Part shown: positions 26,233 through 35,502 of the stretch, piece after piece | Layout of the letters: each line of letters opens with the position of its first letter | Position numbering within the stretch: position 1 is the stretch's first letter | NCBI GenBank assembly: GCA_030584085.1 | Contig: CP129490.1 | Location: 1,025,511 to 1,089,510, forward strand | From: Melioribacteraceae bacterium | Lineage (GTDB): Bacteria; Bacteroidota; Ignavibacteria; Ignavibacteriales; Melioribacteraceae | Direction: 5' to 3' | Length of the DNA: 64,000 bases | Position numbers and translations under genes: made by a program | Notes under the pieces: generated by a model | The model's input: the letters and a program-made list of their open reading frames with translations, nothing else | The model's database searches: none | Told to the model about the DNA's origin: nothing

Positions 26233-27858
26233 TTGAAAGATTATATTCTACAATTGTTTGAAACTGCCTCACAAGAGTTAGAATATCTAGCTGCTAAAGA
26301 AATTCAGTTAAGTGTTCCGGCGAACCTTGATCATGGTGAGTTATCTACAAACATTGCTATGATATTAACTAAAGAATTGAAGAAAAATCCCCGCCAGATT
26401 GCTCAAGAGATAATTGATTCTTTGAATGATTCGAAAAACTATTTAGTTAAAATTGAAATTGCCGGTCCCGGATTTATAAATTTTTATTTCAATCATAATT
26501 TTCTTACAACTATTGTTAAAGATATTTCCGTTAAAAAAAATGAATTCGGAAAATCAAAAAAGTACCATGGTAAGAAAGCAATGGTGGAATTTGTTTCAGC
26601 TAATCCAACCGGACCTCTTACGGTGGGGCATGGAAGAAATGCGGTGATTGGTGATACGATTGCGAATCTGCTTGAAGCTATTGGTTATGAAGTTGATCGA
26701 GAATACTATTTTAATAATGCTGGCAGACAAATGCGGGTTCTTGGTGATTCGTTAAGATTACGTTGTTTGGAATTACTTGGTGATATAATCGATTTTCCGG
26801 AGGATTATTATCAAGGTGAATACATAATAGACATAGCAAAACGTGTAATTAATGAGCATGGTGCAAAGTGTCGTAACTTTGAAATTGATTTTTTTAAGAA
26901 ACGCGCTGAAGATGAGATCTTTGCTGAAATAAAGATGACCTTAGAAAGACTCGGCATTATTATGGCAAATTTTTATAACGAAAATGATTTATATGAAAAT
27001 GGGAAAATTGAAGAAGTTAAAAAAATATTCTCAGAGAAAAATCTAACATACGAAAAAGACGGTGCTTTATGGTTGAAACTTAGTAAACTTGGCCGCGAAG
27101 ATGATAAAGTGATGGTCAAATCAACCGGAGAACCAACTTATAGATTGCCGGATATTGCTTATCACACAACTAAGTTTGAGAGAGGTTATGACTTTATTGT
27201 AGATCTATTTGGTTCCGATCATAATGCAACTTATCCAGATGTCATTGCCGGAGTAAAAGCACTTGGGTATGATGAAAGCAAAATTAAAGTTGTTATTCAT
27301 CAATTCGTTACAATTACCAAAGGTGGTGAAGCAGTTAAAATGTCAACGCGTAAAGCTAACTTTGTAACGCTTGATGAATTGATGGATGATGTAGGTGCCG
27401 ATGTTGTAAGATATTTCTTTTTAATGCGTGGTGTTAATACACATCTTAACTTTGATTTAGATATTGCAAAGAAACAATCTGATGAAAATCCTGTATTTTA
27501 TTTACAATATGCACATGCAAGAATTTGTTCAATTTTAAGGATGACAGAAGAACAAGGTCTTAATACTGATTTATCTAAGCTACATAAATTAACAAAGCCG
27601 GAAGAAATTAACTTGATAAAGCAGCTTCATCATTTCTCCGATGAAATAATTTTTGCAGCAGAGAATTGCGAACCGAATAAACTTGCAAATTATCTTGAAA
27701 ATTTAGCTGCCTCCTTCCATAAATTTTACACGGAATGTCGAATAATCGGTTCAGAAAAAGAAATTGCTCAAGCCAGAATCGCATTGATTGAAGCGGTGAG
27801 AATGGTTATGAAAAACGGATTAACTATAATTGGAATTTCCGCGCCGGAAAAAATGTAA
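26233..27858 (+). CDS. argS: Arginyl-tRNA synthetase
   Basis: ArgS charges tRNA-Arg. The N-terminal additional domain (1-110) is followed by the class I catalytic core, with the HIGH-type motif in ANPTGPLTVGHGRN (about 126-139) and KMSTRKANFVTLDELMDDVGADVVRYFF as the KMSKS equivalent. The C-terminal anticodon-binding domain (about 430-541) is present. In this HIGH motif the first His is replaced by Thr (TVGH). The start is TTG at 26233 with AAGGAG six bases before it; the nearby ATG at 26229 is in another frame. The gene ends 7 bases before the opposing comF stop. Confidence 0.96.
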   Translation: MKDYILQLFETASQELEYLAAKEIQLSVPANLDHGELSTNIAMILTKELKKNPRQIAQEIIDSLNDSKNYLVKIEIAGPGFINFYFNHNFLTTIVKDISVKKNEFGKSKKYHGKKAMVEFVSANPTGPLTVGHGRNAVIGDTIANLLEAIGYEVDREYYFNNAGRQMRVLGDSLRLRCLELLGDIIDFPEDYYQGEYIIDIAKRVINEHGAKCRNFEIDFFKKRAEDEIFAEIKMTLERLGIIMANFYNENDLYENGKIEEVKKIFSEKNLTYEKDGALWLKLSKLGREDDKVMVKSTGEPTYRLPDIAYHTTKFERGYDFIVDLFGSDHNATYPDVIAGVKALGYDESKIKVVIHQFVTITKGGEAVKMSTRKANFVTLDELMDDVGADVVRYFFLMRGVNTHLNFDLDIAKKQSDENPVFYLQYAHARICSILRMTEEQGLNTDLSKLHKLTKPEEINLIKQLHHFSDEIIFAAENCEPNKLANYLENLAASFHKFYTECRIIGSEKEIAQARIALIEAVRMVMKNGLTIIGISAPEKM

Positions 27859-27865
27859 GTCTTCA

Positions 27866-28558
27866 TTAATCAGTAAACGCAATTGAAGCGGCATAAATAT
27901 TCATTGCTTCTTCGCGTTTTAGTTCCCGCCCTAGTTCAATTACACTTGCCCCAGTTGTTATTACATCGTCTATAATTAAAATATTTTTGCCTGCGATTGC
28001 TCTTGGTCTTTTAACTTTGAAAGCACCGGACATATTTAATTTTCTCTCAGCAATGCTCAACTTTGTTTGTGATTGCGTAAATCTAATACGTTTAACTAAA
28101 TTAGACTGCACTGGAATAGTTAATATTCGCCCAACTGATTTTGCTATATGATCCGATTGATTATAACCTCGCTCGGCTTTTTTAATTTTATGAAGCGGTA
28201 TTGGAATTATAATATCAATATTCCACTTTTTTATCCTATGTTCTCCAAATTCTGCAAGTATTTTGCCTAAAAAATTTCCAATTCTAAAACGGGATTTGTA
28301 CTTGAGTTCATGTAAAAGAGTTTGCAAGCTGCCTTCCGGTTGGAAAACGAAGGGAGAAAAAACCCCATTAATAATTTTTTCATCGGCAAACTTATTGGAG
28401 TATTCATATTCTAACCTTTCGTTAGGCATAAGTTGAATACCAGCATAACATTCAGGACAGACAACCCTCTCTGTTGAATTTAATCTTATGTTGCAATGGA
28501 GACAAAAACGTGGAAGAAAAAAATCAATAAGGTTATTTGCGTAATGCAATAGATACAC
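27866..28558 (-). CDS. comF: ComF-family phosphoribosyltransferase-like protein
   Basis: ComF/GntX proteins have a zinc-ribbon followed by a PRTase fold, and some are needed for DNA uptake. The zinc finger (CLHCN near residue 19 and CPEC near 34) and the PRPP loop ILIIDDVITTGAS near 193-205 are intact. The middle motif IIPIPLHKIKKAERGYNQSD is the usual ComF signature. The 230-residue length is normal. The start is a GTG directly after the stop of the hemerythrin gene (TAAGTG), so translation is likely coupled. No other competence gene is in the window, so a role in transformation is only inferred. Confidence 0.88.
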   Translation of the reverse strand: MYLLHYANNLIDFFLPRFCLHCNIRLNSTERVVCPECYAGIQLMPNERLEYEYSNKFADEKIINGVFSPFVFQPEGSLQTLLHELKYKSRFRIGNFLGKILAEFGEHRIKKWNIDIIIPIPLHKIKKAERGYNQSDHIAKSVGRILTIPVQSNLVKRIRFTQSQTKLSIAERKLNMSGAFKVKRPRAIAGKNILIIDDVITTGASVIELGRELKREEAMNIYAASIAFTD

Positions 28559-28966
28559 TTATTGAGTAACTCCTTTTGATAATAAAAATTCTGCGCATTT
28601 TTTATCGTTAAGGGTAAAGTGATTGAAGAACCATCGTTTAGCACTTTTTAAAAATTCTAGATCTAGTTTGATTTTCCCTCGATCGACCTCAGTGATGTAA
28701 CTTTTTACTTTGTTGAAGAATCTGTCATGTTCTAGTTTGTGAGAAAAGTAATTTACATACTTGTGCTCTTTCATTAAATCTTCCTCGGTGTCGAAGTGTT
28801 CACGCAAGGTATCCTTTAATTCAATTAGTAGTCTCTTGGATTCTTCCTCGAATTTTGCGCCAAGTTGATCATGAAGTTTGTTAAGTAATTCTACAATCTT
28901 AATGTGTTGGGTATCAATTGTGTTAATGTTGAGAATCTCACTTTCAGTAATTTCGATAAATGTCAT
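28559..28966 (-). CDS. Bacteriohemerythrin
   Basis: This is a four-helix-bundle, di-iron, oxygen-binding protein of 135 residues. All seven usual iron ligands are in place: His21 (DTQH), His57 and Glu61 (HFDTE), His76 and His80 (HKLEH), His116 and Asp121 (HFTLND). Such proteins store, sense or carry O2 or protect oxygen-sensitive enzymes. A GGAG Shine-Dalgarno precedes the ATG. It lies between the VWA membrane protein gene and comF in one minus-strand operon, an uncommon context. The function in this setting is not known. Confidence 0.92.
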   Translation of the reverse strand: MTFIEITESEILNINTIDTQHIKIVELLNKLHDQLGAKFEEESKRLLIELKDTLREHFDTEEDLMKEHKYVNYFSHKLEHDRFFNKVKSYITEVDRGKIKLDLEFLKSAKRWFFNHFTLNDKKCAEFLLSKGVTQ

Positions 28967-28983
28967 TCTTGATCTCCGTTTAT

Positions 28984-31113
28984 TTATAACATACCTTCCT
29001 TTTTCCTAACGAACCATTCTAAACTAAGTAATAATATTAGTAATACTAAAATTATCTCTAATGAAAGCGGATCATATGTAATTGATGAAACGCTGACTTT
29101 AGTTTTATTTCGATTAAATGTCTCAATTTTATTGAATTGATTTTTTGAATCGCTTATATAAGTATAATTACCGCCGGTTAAAGATGCTATCATTTTTAAA
29201 TAATTTTTCTGCATGACGGTGTGAAGTTTTTCTAGATCAACTTCACCGATATTAAATTTTCCGGAGGTTTCGTTTATTTTCATTCCGTTAACTTGGGCGA
29301 CAGCACTAAAAGTAAAATCACCTTGTGATGAGATGTTAACTTCACCTTTGTAAATTCCATTTCCTTCATTAATCAATTTAGCCGGAATATTGTTTTGCCC
29401 GGATTTGATTTGAATAGTAATCTCGGCATTGTTTATTGGTTCAAGCTTATCATCATAAAGTTCGCCAATAAACTCTATGGTTTCTCCCGGTGCGTAAATA
29501 TCTTTATTTGTTTCAACAAAGAATTTTCGCTGTCTATCGGAAACACGCAACCATTGTATAGAATTATAAATTAACTGATCAAAAACATTTTTAGTTGTGA
29601 TCTCGGATTTGATTCGCCATTTCCAAAAGTTACTCCCGATAAAATTAATACTTCTAACTAGTGCATTATTCTGGCTAAGTATCATCGGCATATCGGTTTT
29701 AATATTATTCACTTTTGCATTAGCGATAACTTGTATCCCCGGTTTTAAATTAAAATTTCCGTTCGGATATGCGATTGGTGGAAAGTCTTGTTTATCAGAA
29801 AAATTTGTATTGGTAAAAATATTATTTGAGTTTTGATCTGAAAATTCCGGCTGTGCCAGATAAACTTCATCAAACGATCTTCCATGTGAAAACGGAAGTA
29901 TGCTATTTATCTTGTTAAGCGAGATTGAGTTAAGATCGGCACCGATTAAATTAAAAAATGGAATTTTGTCTTTGCTTATCTTACTAAGAACTTTTTTAAT
30001 AATTTCATCATTTGTATTTCCGTACGGGAAATTAATAAACACAAGAACTTGAGCACTATCTAGTTTTGCAGCGAAATTATTTCCGATGAAATCACTCTCA
30101 TTTATTTGGATAAATTTATTTACTTCGTACTCATCAACTTGTTTAAGCGAATTATACACTGCTTTAAAATCTGCAGATGGTGAACCGCTTATTACCAAAA
30201 TATTTAATTTATTTTCAAGGACATCAATAAATGTTGAGCGAATATTATTTTCAAAATTATGTTCGTTACTAATTTGGCTGACTTGAATCGTCAATTTATG
30301 TTTGCCGGATTCTTTCGGTACGTATTCAAAAGTAACGCGATTTATTCCACTTTCACTTAGTTTAATTTCCTGTGAATCGATTCTTTTATTATTTTCTAAA
30401 AAAGTAACTGTTACATTTTCATCTGCCAAATTCTCATTAGATATTTCCGCAGCAACTACGGTTGGTGTTTCTTTATAAATAAATCTGTTATTCAATATGC
30501 TGCTAACATAAATATCCGATATCTCGGAAGTGTCGCCAATACCAATAGTGTAAACGGGGAAGTTAAGATTTTCGGCTTGATAGATTGAACTGCTTCCATA
30601 GTTTATTATTCCATCAGAAATAATTACAGCAGATGTCAGATAATCATTACTGTTGGATAAATAATTGAAAACATTCTCAAAGTTTGTAATTCCTTTATCA
30701 TATCTCAGTAATCCAACCGAGTCCTTATTTATTTCATCAACACGTGAATCAAAACTGAAAAATTTGTATTGAGTATTGTTTGAAGAAGTCTGAGCATCTA
30801 TAATATCAAAAACTTTTTCGGCTACTGATGGACTAAAATTGCTCATTGATGAGGAATTGTCTATGAATATCGGGACAACAGGTTTTTCTTCATCTTCATT
30901 ATTGACTATTAATGTCGGTTCAAAAATTAGTAGTAATAAAAGAACTAAAACAAGGGAACGAGTTGTTATAAGAATAATTCGTAAAAAAACCGAAGTTTGC
31001 GGAAGTGTGCGCTTGTAAATATATAAGACATAAATAACGGCAAGCGCTATAAACAATACAAGCAAAAATGGATTGAGATTGATACTCAACTGGTAATTGA
31101 AAATATTCAGCAT
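28984..31113 (-). CDS. Membrane protein with VWA domain
   Basis: The 709-residue protein has N-terminal membrane helices (about 15-32 and 43-65), then a von Willebrand factor A domain starting at FIDNSSSMSNF near residue 84 (DxSxS metal-binding motif). A long extracytoplasmic region follows, with Ig-like segments (ETIEFIGELYDDKLEPINNAEITIQI) and a Rossmann-like stretch of the kind seen in BatA/glutamine-amidotransferase-like membrane proteins (ILVISGSPSADFKAVYNSL). The last membrane helix is near 685-705. This layout is typical of Bacteroidota aerotolerance-operon-like or GATase1-like VWA proteins. The specific function is unknown. It follows surE by 28 bases. Confidence 0.7.
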   Translation of the reverse strand: MLNIFNYQLSINLNPFLLVLFIALAVIYVLYIYKRTLPQTSVFLRIILITTRSLVLVLLLLLIFEPTLIVNNEDEEKPVVPIFIDNSSSMSNFSPSVAEKVFDIIDAQTSSNNTQYKFFSFDSRVDEINKDSVGLLRYDKGITNFENVFNYLSNSNDYLTSAVIISDGIINYGSSSIYQAENLNFPVYTIGIGDTSEISDIYVSSILNNRFIYKETPTVVAAEISNENLADENVTVTFLENNKRIDSQEIKLSESGINRVTFEYVPKESGKHKLTIQVSQISNEHNFENNIRSTFIDVLENKLNILVISGSPSADFKAVYNSLKQVDEYEVNKFIQINESDFIGNNFAAKLDSAQVLVFINFPYGNTNDEIIKKVLSKISKDKIPFFNLIGADLNSISLNKINSILPFSHGRSFDEVYLAQPEFSDQNSNNIFTNTNFSDKQDFPPIAYPNGNFNLKPGIQVIANAKVNNIKTDMPMILSQNNALVRSINFIGSNFWKWRIKSEITTKNVFDQLIYNSIQWLRVSDRQRKFFVETNKDIYAPGETIEFIGELYDDKLEPINNAEITIQIKSGQNNIPAKLINEGNGIYKGEVNISSQGDFTFSAVAQVNGMKINETSGKFNIGEVDLEKLHTVMQKNYLKMIASLTGGNYTYISDSKNQFNKIETFNRNKTKVSVSSITYDPLSLEIILVLLILLLSLEWFVRKKEGML

Positions 31114-31141
31114 GAAATAGACTTATTATTTATAATACTGA

Positions 31142-31915
31142 CTATTTTATCACCTTAAGTTCTTCTAGGTTCCAGGATTTCATTTGCTCATAGGTATCAT
31201 AATCAGTCAAATCAAAATGAATTGGTGATACGGATGCAAAATTATTTAGAATAGCAAACTGATCAGTTCCCAGTTCTTTATCAGTTTCGGTTAATGTTCC
31301 GGTTAGCCAAAAATAACTTTTACCGTAAGGATCTTTTCTCTCCTCGTAAATTTCATCCCACTTAGATTTGCCTTGTGTTGTAAGCTTCAATCCCTTTATT
31401 TCCTCACAGGGAAGATCGGGTACATTTACATTTAACAAAGTTCCTCTACTCAAACCTTTCTCAGCAACAATTTGTGCTAACTCTCTTGCCGTATTACAAG
31501 CATACTCAAAATATTGAGGATTATGGGAAGTGATTGACATCGCGATTGCCGGTATATCCATTATTGCAGCTTCACGAGCCGCGGAAACGGTGCCGGAATA
31601 AATGATATTAATCGCAGCGTTTGAACCATGATTAATTCCCGAGACTACCAAATCGGGAATTGATTTTAGAATGTTTCTCACACCAATTTTCACACAATCG
31701 GCGGGAGTACCATCAATAGCATAGCCAAAAAAATCGCCATTTTTGTAATATTCAGTTACGCGTAGCGGGATTTTCATTGTAATTGCATGTCCGACCGCAC
31801 TTTGTTCGGTTCTTGGAGCAATAACAGTTACATCACCTACTTCACTTAAAGCCATTGCTAATTTTTGAATTCCTAGGGAATCAATACCATCATCATTAGT
31901 TACAAGAATTTTCAA
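31142..31915 (-). CDS. surE: 5'-nucleotidase SurE
   Basis: SurE removes phosphate from 5'- and 3'-nucleoside monophosphates and is linked to stationary-phase survival. Metal-binding residues are present in LVTNDDGIDS (Asp8, Asp9), the Ser of TEQSAVGHAIT near 40, and Asn of SGINHGSNAAINIIYSGTVSAAREA near 95. At 257 residues it is normal length. It is the first gene of the minus-strand operon surE - VWA protein - hemerythrin - comF and shares a 127-base divergent spacer with the secreted-protein gene at 32043. Confidence 0.95.
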   Translation of the reverse strand: MKILVTNDDGIDSLGIQKLAMALSEVGDVTVIAPRTEQSAVGHAITMKIPLRVTEYYKNGDFFGYAIDGTPADCVKIGVRNILKSIPDLVVSGINHGSNAAINIIYSGTVSAAREAAIMDIPAIAMSITSHNPQYFEYACNTARELAQIVAEKGLSRGTLLNVNVPDLPCEEIKGLKLTTQGKSKWDEIYEERKDPYGKSYFWLTGTLTETDKELGTDQFAILNNFASVSPIHFDLTDYDTYEQMKSWNLEELKVIK

Positions 31916-32042
31916 TTTTACTCTCTGCTTTTTTAACAGGCAAATATACTGAAATTTGAGATCGCTTTGAAATTAAGGTGCAGATTATACAATTATAATT
32001 TTATCTCAATTCTATTATCTTTGAGTTACAAAAGGAGAATTC

Positions 32043-32870
32043 ATGAAGAAATACTTGTTTACACTTTTTCTATCAATTATATGTACATCCCAAGTATATT
32101 CACAAGAGGCAGAGGTTGAAGTTTTTGTTATTGATTCCTACGTTACACAAGAGAAACCTTATAAATTTATCCTTTCGTTATTTACTACAGAATCTGTTAC
32201 CTCTTCTGTAACGATTGAGGACAAATATATTTTTACAGTTTCGGATACTTTGGCTGTTGATCATAGAACTGAAATTGATATTTCTGAATATAATTTTGAT
32301 TCATCTTATGTGAAATTTTTTATTTCCGGTTTTGACTCACTCGGCAATAATTTTAGAAGTGATACCTTCGAAGTAGTTTTGCCTTTTGAAAACACCCTTA
32401 AATCAGATAAGAACACAAGTTTGTTAACGGTGTGTTGTTTTGGTGGAATTATTTTTGGACTTCCTTCGCCAACTTTGGTAATTAATAATAACGATAAACT
32501 CTTTAGTCTTGTTAAAGAAATTCCAATTTTATCATTTTATAGCGGAGGTTATAATTATCCTTCCGGATATTTTTCATTAGAATATGCTCATATATTTAAT
32601 GCAGATTTTAGAAACTATCTTAGAGTAGGATATAAACATATATTCGAGATTCCGGTCTTTGAGTATATCTCACCCGGAGTTTCCGGCTTTACTACTTTCG
32701 AAGGCTTTAACGGAGTTTCCCCGGAAATTACAATCGGATGGTTTAAGGTTTATAATGCATTCACAGTTTATTCAAAATATAGATTTAATTTTCAACCTTC
32801 GGTATCGGAAAGAAATTTTCATGAAATTTCAATCGGACTTTATTCGAATTTCTTCTCGTTAAATCTCTAA
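32043..32870 (+). CDS. Hypothetical secreted protein
   Basis: No family is recognised. A signal peptide (residues 1-20, ending VYSQ) is followed by a beta-rich first half and a second half with a Gly-flanked hydrophobic stretch (LLTVCCFGGIIFGLPSPTLV, about 130-149). The C-terminal amphipathic strands (YSGGYNYPSGYFSLEYAHIF, LRVGYKHIFEIPVFEYISPGV) look like a small outer-membrane barrel. AAAGGAG precedes the ATG. It lies just upstream of a TonB-dependent receptor gene with a 66-base spacer, and may share its transcript. Confidence 0.5.
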   Translation: MKKYLFTLFLSIICTSQVYSQEAEVEVFVIDSYVTQEKPYKFILSLFTTESVTSSVTIEDKYIFTVSDTLAVDHRTEIDISEYNFDSSYVKFFISGFDSLGNNFRSDTFEVVLPFENTLKSDKNTSLLTVCCFGGIIFGLPSPTLVINNNDKLFSLVKEIPILSFYSGGYNYPSGYFSLEYAHIFNADFRNYLRVGYKHIFEIPVFEYISPGVSGFTTFEGFNGVSPEITIGWFKVYNAFTVYSKYRFNFQPSVSERNFHEISIGLYSNFFSLNL

Positions 32871-32936
32871 AATTATTTTAATCAATTTGGAATGATTTCA
32901 TCAGATTAGTTGTTATTCAACTAAAGATGATAAATA

Positions 32937-35456
32937 ATGTTCAAGATAATTTTTAACATATTGTTAATATCCATTGTATTGTCAGCTCAAACAGGTGGAT
33001 TAACCGGTAAAGTGACTGAAAATAATATTCCAATTCCAGGGGTTAATATTTTAGTTACCGAAACTACACTTGGCGGAGTAACCGATGAAGAGGGGATTTA
33101 TAGAATTCAACAAATTCCTATTGGGAATAAATTAATCCGTTTCAGCGCGGTTGGATTTAAAACCAAATTTATTGAAGTGGAAATTGTTTCGGGTAAATCA
33201 CTCGAACTTAATGTTGAAATGGAAACCGAGGCGTTTCAAGTTGATCAAATTGAAATTGTTGATTCAAAAATTCAAGCACAAAGTGATCCAACCGCAAGTC
33301 TTATAGAACTAAAACCGGAGGGAGCAAGAGTACTGCCGGGTGCAGTTACAGATGTCTTCAGAACATTGCAAGCATTGCCCGGAGTTCTTGCACCGAATGA
33401 TTTCTCTTCACAATTAATTATTCGTGGAAGTGGCCCGGATCAAAATCTTATCATTATGGATGATGTTGAGATTTTTAATCCTTACAGATTATATGGCGTT
33501 ATTAGTATGTTTAACCCGGAATCGGTAACCGATATTAATTTGGTTACCGGTGGTTTTCCGGTTCAGTATGGTGACCGGCTTTCTGCAGTACTTGATGTAA
33601 CAAATAGGCAAGGTGATTTAACAAAAAATATTACCGGCAATTTGAATGCAAGTATTGTGAGTGCAAATTTAGTTTTGGAAGGTAAGAATCCGTTAAATAT
33701 TCCGGGAAGTTGGTTGATAAGTTCAAGAAGAACCTATTACGATTTAATAATAGAACCATTTGTAAAAAATGCCGGATTAGTCGAAGATAATGTTACATTC
33801 CCAAATTTTTATGATATACAAGCTAAACTTGCTTTCGGTCCTTTTAACGGACATAAGTTTTTTCTAAACGGAATTCTATCTCGCGATGGTGTTAATTTGG
33901 TCAGTACTGCAGAACGAAAAAATCCGGACAGTGTAGCTGTTATTGATGATTCAAACAATGATTTACTTTCATTCGCATGGCATTATACACCGAGTAAAAG
34001 GACACTTAATAAATTGATCGTCTCGTGGTATAGAAACGGTGGCAAGACAAATTTTGATTCGCAGCTTCTTGACCCTTCTTTAAACAGAGAAAACTTTGAA
34101 GATGCTGCTCCAGATACGCTTGCACCTTATTTAGTTGGTTTCGGTTTCAATTCTCAGTTTACTTTTCAGAAGTACTCGATTGATAATAAGTTTTATACAT
34201 ACTGGGGAAACAATAATGAGCTGAGCGCGGGAGTCGGTGTTGATTTTATGAGAACTTTACTTGAGTTTGATTTTCAATTAGATCCCGAACTTAGAGCATT
34301 CTTTGATGCTAATGCAAATATCCGAGCAGTATTTGATGATCTAGGGGATGAAAAAATCTATTCACGTTATAGAGCCTGGGCTCAAAATAAATTTGCAATA
34401 GGAGATAAACTATTCATCCAACCTGGTTTACGATTCGATTATTACAATATTTTGGGTAAGGGATATCTCTCGCCCAGGATCTCCTTGTCCTACGCATTAG
34501 ATGATATCACAACACTTCGTGCAGGCTGGGGAAAGTATTATCAATCTCCGGGCTATGAAAAATTACGTGACGGAAATAAAATACTTAATTTTGATAAAAA
34601 GTATACGGAAACACTTGAAGCTGAAAACGCAACTCATTACGTTTTAAGTTTGGAAAGATGGTTAACTAGTGAATGGCGGGCTAAGATTGAAGGTTACTAT
34701 AAAAACTTCAGTAATCTCATTGTTCAAAAAGTTTTAGAAGGTTCAAACTACTATACCGAACTCGTGCCGGGGCAAGATCCAACTCAAAGATCAGCATGGA
34801 CTCGACCCATACCCGTTAAGGGTGATTCACTTACACAAATTCCTGTTAATGCATCGAATGGTGAAGCTTTCGGTTTTGAATTTTTACTTGAAAAGAGAAA
34901 CATTGCCGGAATTTCAAAAATAGACGGCTGGATTTCTTATTCACTCGCGTGGGCTAATAGATATGAATATGGCAGAACAATTCCATTCAATTTTGATCAG
35001 CGACATACACTAAATATTGTATTAAACTATGAAGTTAACCATTGGTTTGACATAGGTGTAAGATTTCAATACGGTTCGGGATTTCCAATAACCGACCCGG
35101 TCGGGATTAAGCCGAGAATCACATTAGTCGATACCGATGGAAATGCCATCCCGGATTCTCCTGAGATTGCAACTCGTAAAGGGAGTTCAAAAGTAATTTA
35201 CGATACCGACTTTGGTGGAATCGAAAATCGTTATAATTCTCGCAAACCTGATTATCACAGACTCGACATCCGTTTATCAGCTAAAGCAGATTATTGGGAT
35301 CTTGATTGGGTGTTTTACCTGGATGTTATTAATGTTTACAACAGAGCAAACGTGATCGGATATGATTATTATGTGAACGAAGACTTAACGCTGGGCAGAG
35401 AGAAAAACTCAATGTTTCCGATTTTACCCACACTTGGATTTAATGTTCGTTTTTAA
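32937..35456 (+). CDS. TonB-dependent receptor with carboxypeptidase-regulatory-like domain
   Basis: This is an outer-membrane transporter. After the signal peptide (1-17, ending LSAQ) comes a carboxypeptidase-regulatory-like Ig domain (about 20-95: GLTGKVTENNIPIPGVNILVTET). The plug domain follows (about 120-230: PGAVTDVFRTLQALPGVL...IRGSGPDQNLIIMDDVEIFNP), then a 22-strand-type barrel ending in a terminal Phe (TLGFNVRF). At 839 residues it is close to the usual size of CarbopepD_reg-2 receptors in Bacteroidota. The substrate is unknown. There is no SusD-like gene beside it, so it is not a standard polysaccharide-utilisation pair. Confidence 0.9.
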   Translation: MFKIIFNILLISIVLSAQTGGLTGKVTENNIPIPGVNILVTETTLGGVTDEEGIYRIQQIPIGNKLIRFSAVGFKTKFIEVEIVSGKSLELNVEMETEAFQVDQIEIVDSKIQAQSDPTASLIELKPEGARVLPGAVTDVFRTLQALPGVLAPNDFSSQLIIRGSGPDQNLIIMDDVEIFNPYRLYGVISMFNPESVTDINLVTGGFPVQYGDRLSAVLDVTNRQGDLTKNITGNLNASIVSANLVLEGKNPLNIPGSWLISSRRTYYDLIIEPFVKNAGLVEDNVTFPNFYDIQAKLAFGPFNGHKFFLNGILSRDGVNLVSTAERKNPDSVAVIDDSNNDLLSFAWHYTPSKRTLNKLIVSWYRNGGKTNFDSQLLDPSLNRENFEDAAPDTLAPYLVGFGFNSQFTFQKYSIDNKFYTYWGNNNELSAGVGVDFMRTLLEFDFQLDPELRAFFDANANIRAVFDDLGDEKIYSRYRAWAQNKFAIGDKLFIQPGLRFDYYNILGKGYLSPRISLSYALDDITTLRAGWGKYYQSPGYEKLRDGNKILNFDKKYTETLEAENATHYVLSLERWLTSEWRAKIEGYYKNFSNLIVQKVLEGSNYYTELVPGQDPTQRSAWTRPIPVKGDSLTQIPVNASNGEAFGFEFLLEKRNIAGISKIDGWISYSLAWANRYEYGRTIPFNFDQRHTLNIVLNYEVNHWFDIGVRFQYGSGFPITDPVGIKPRITLVDTDGNAIPDSPEIATRKGSSKVIYDTDFGGIENRYNSRKPDYHRLDIRLSAKADYWDLDWVFYLDVINVYNRANVIGYDYYVNEDLTLGREKNSMFPILPTLGFNVRF

Positions 35457-35502
35457 TTACACAAAATTTGACAAAGCATTGATATTATGTAATTTTAGGT
35501 AT

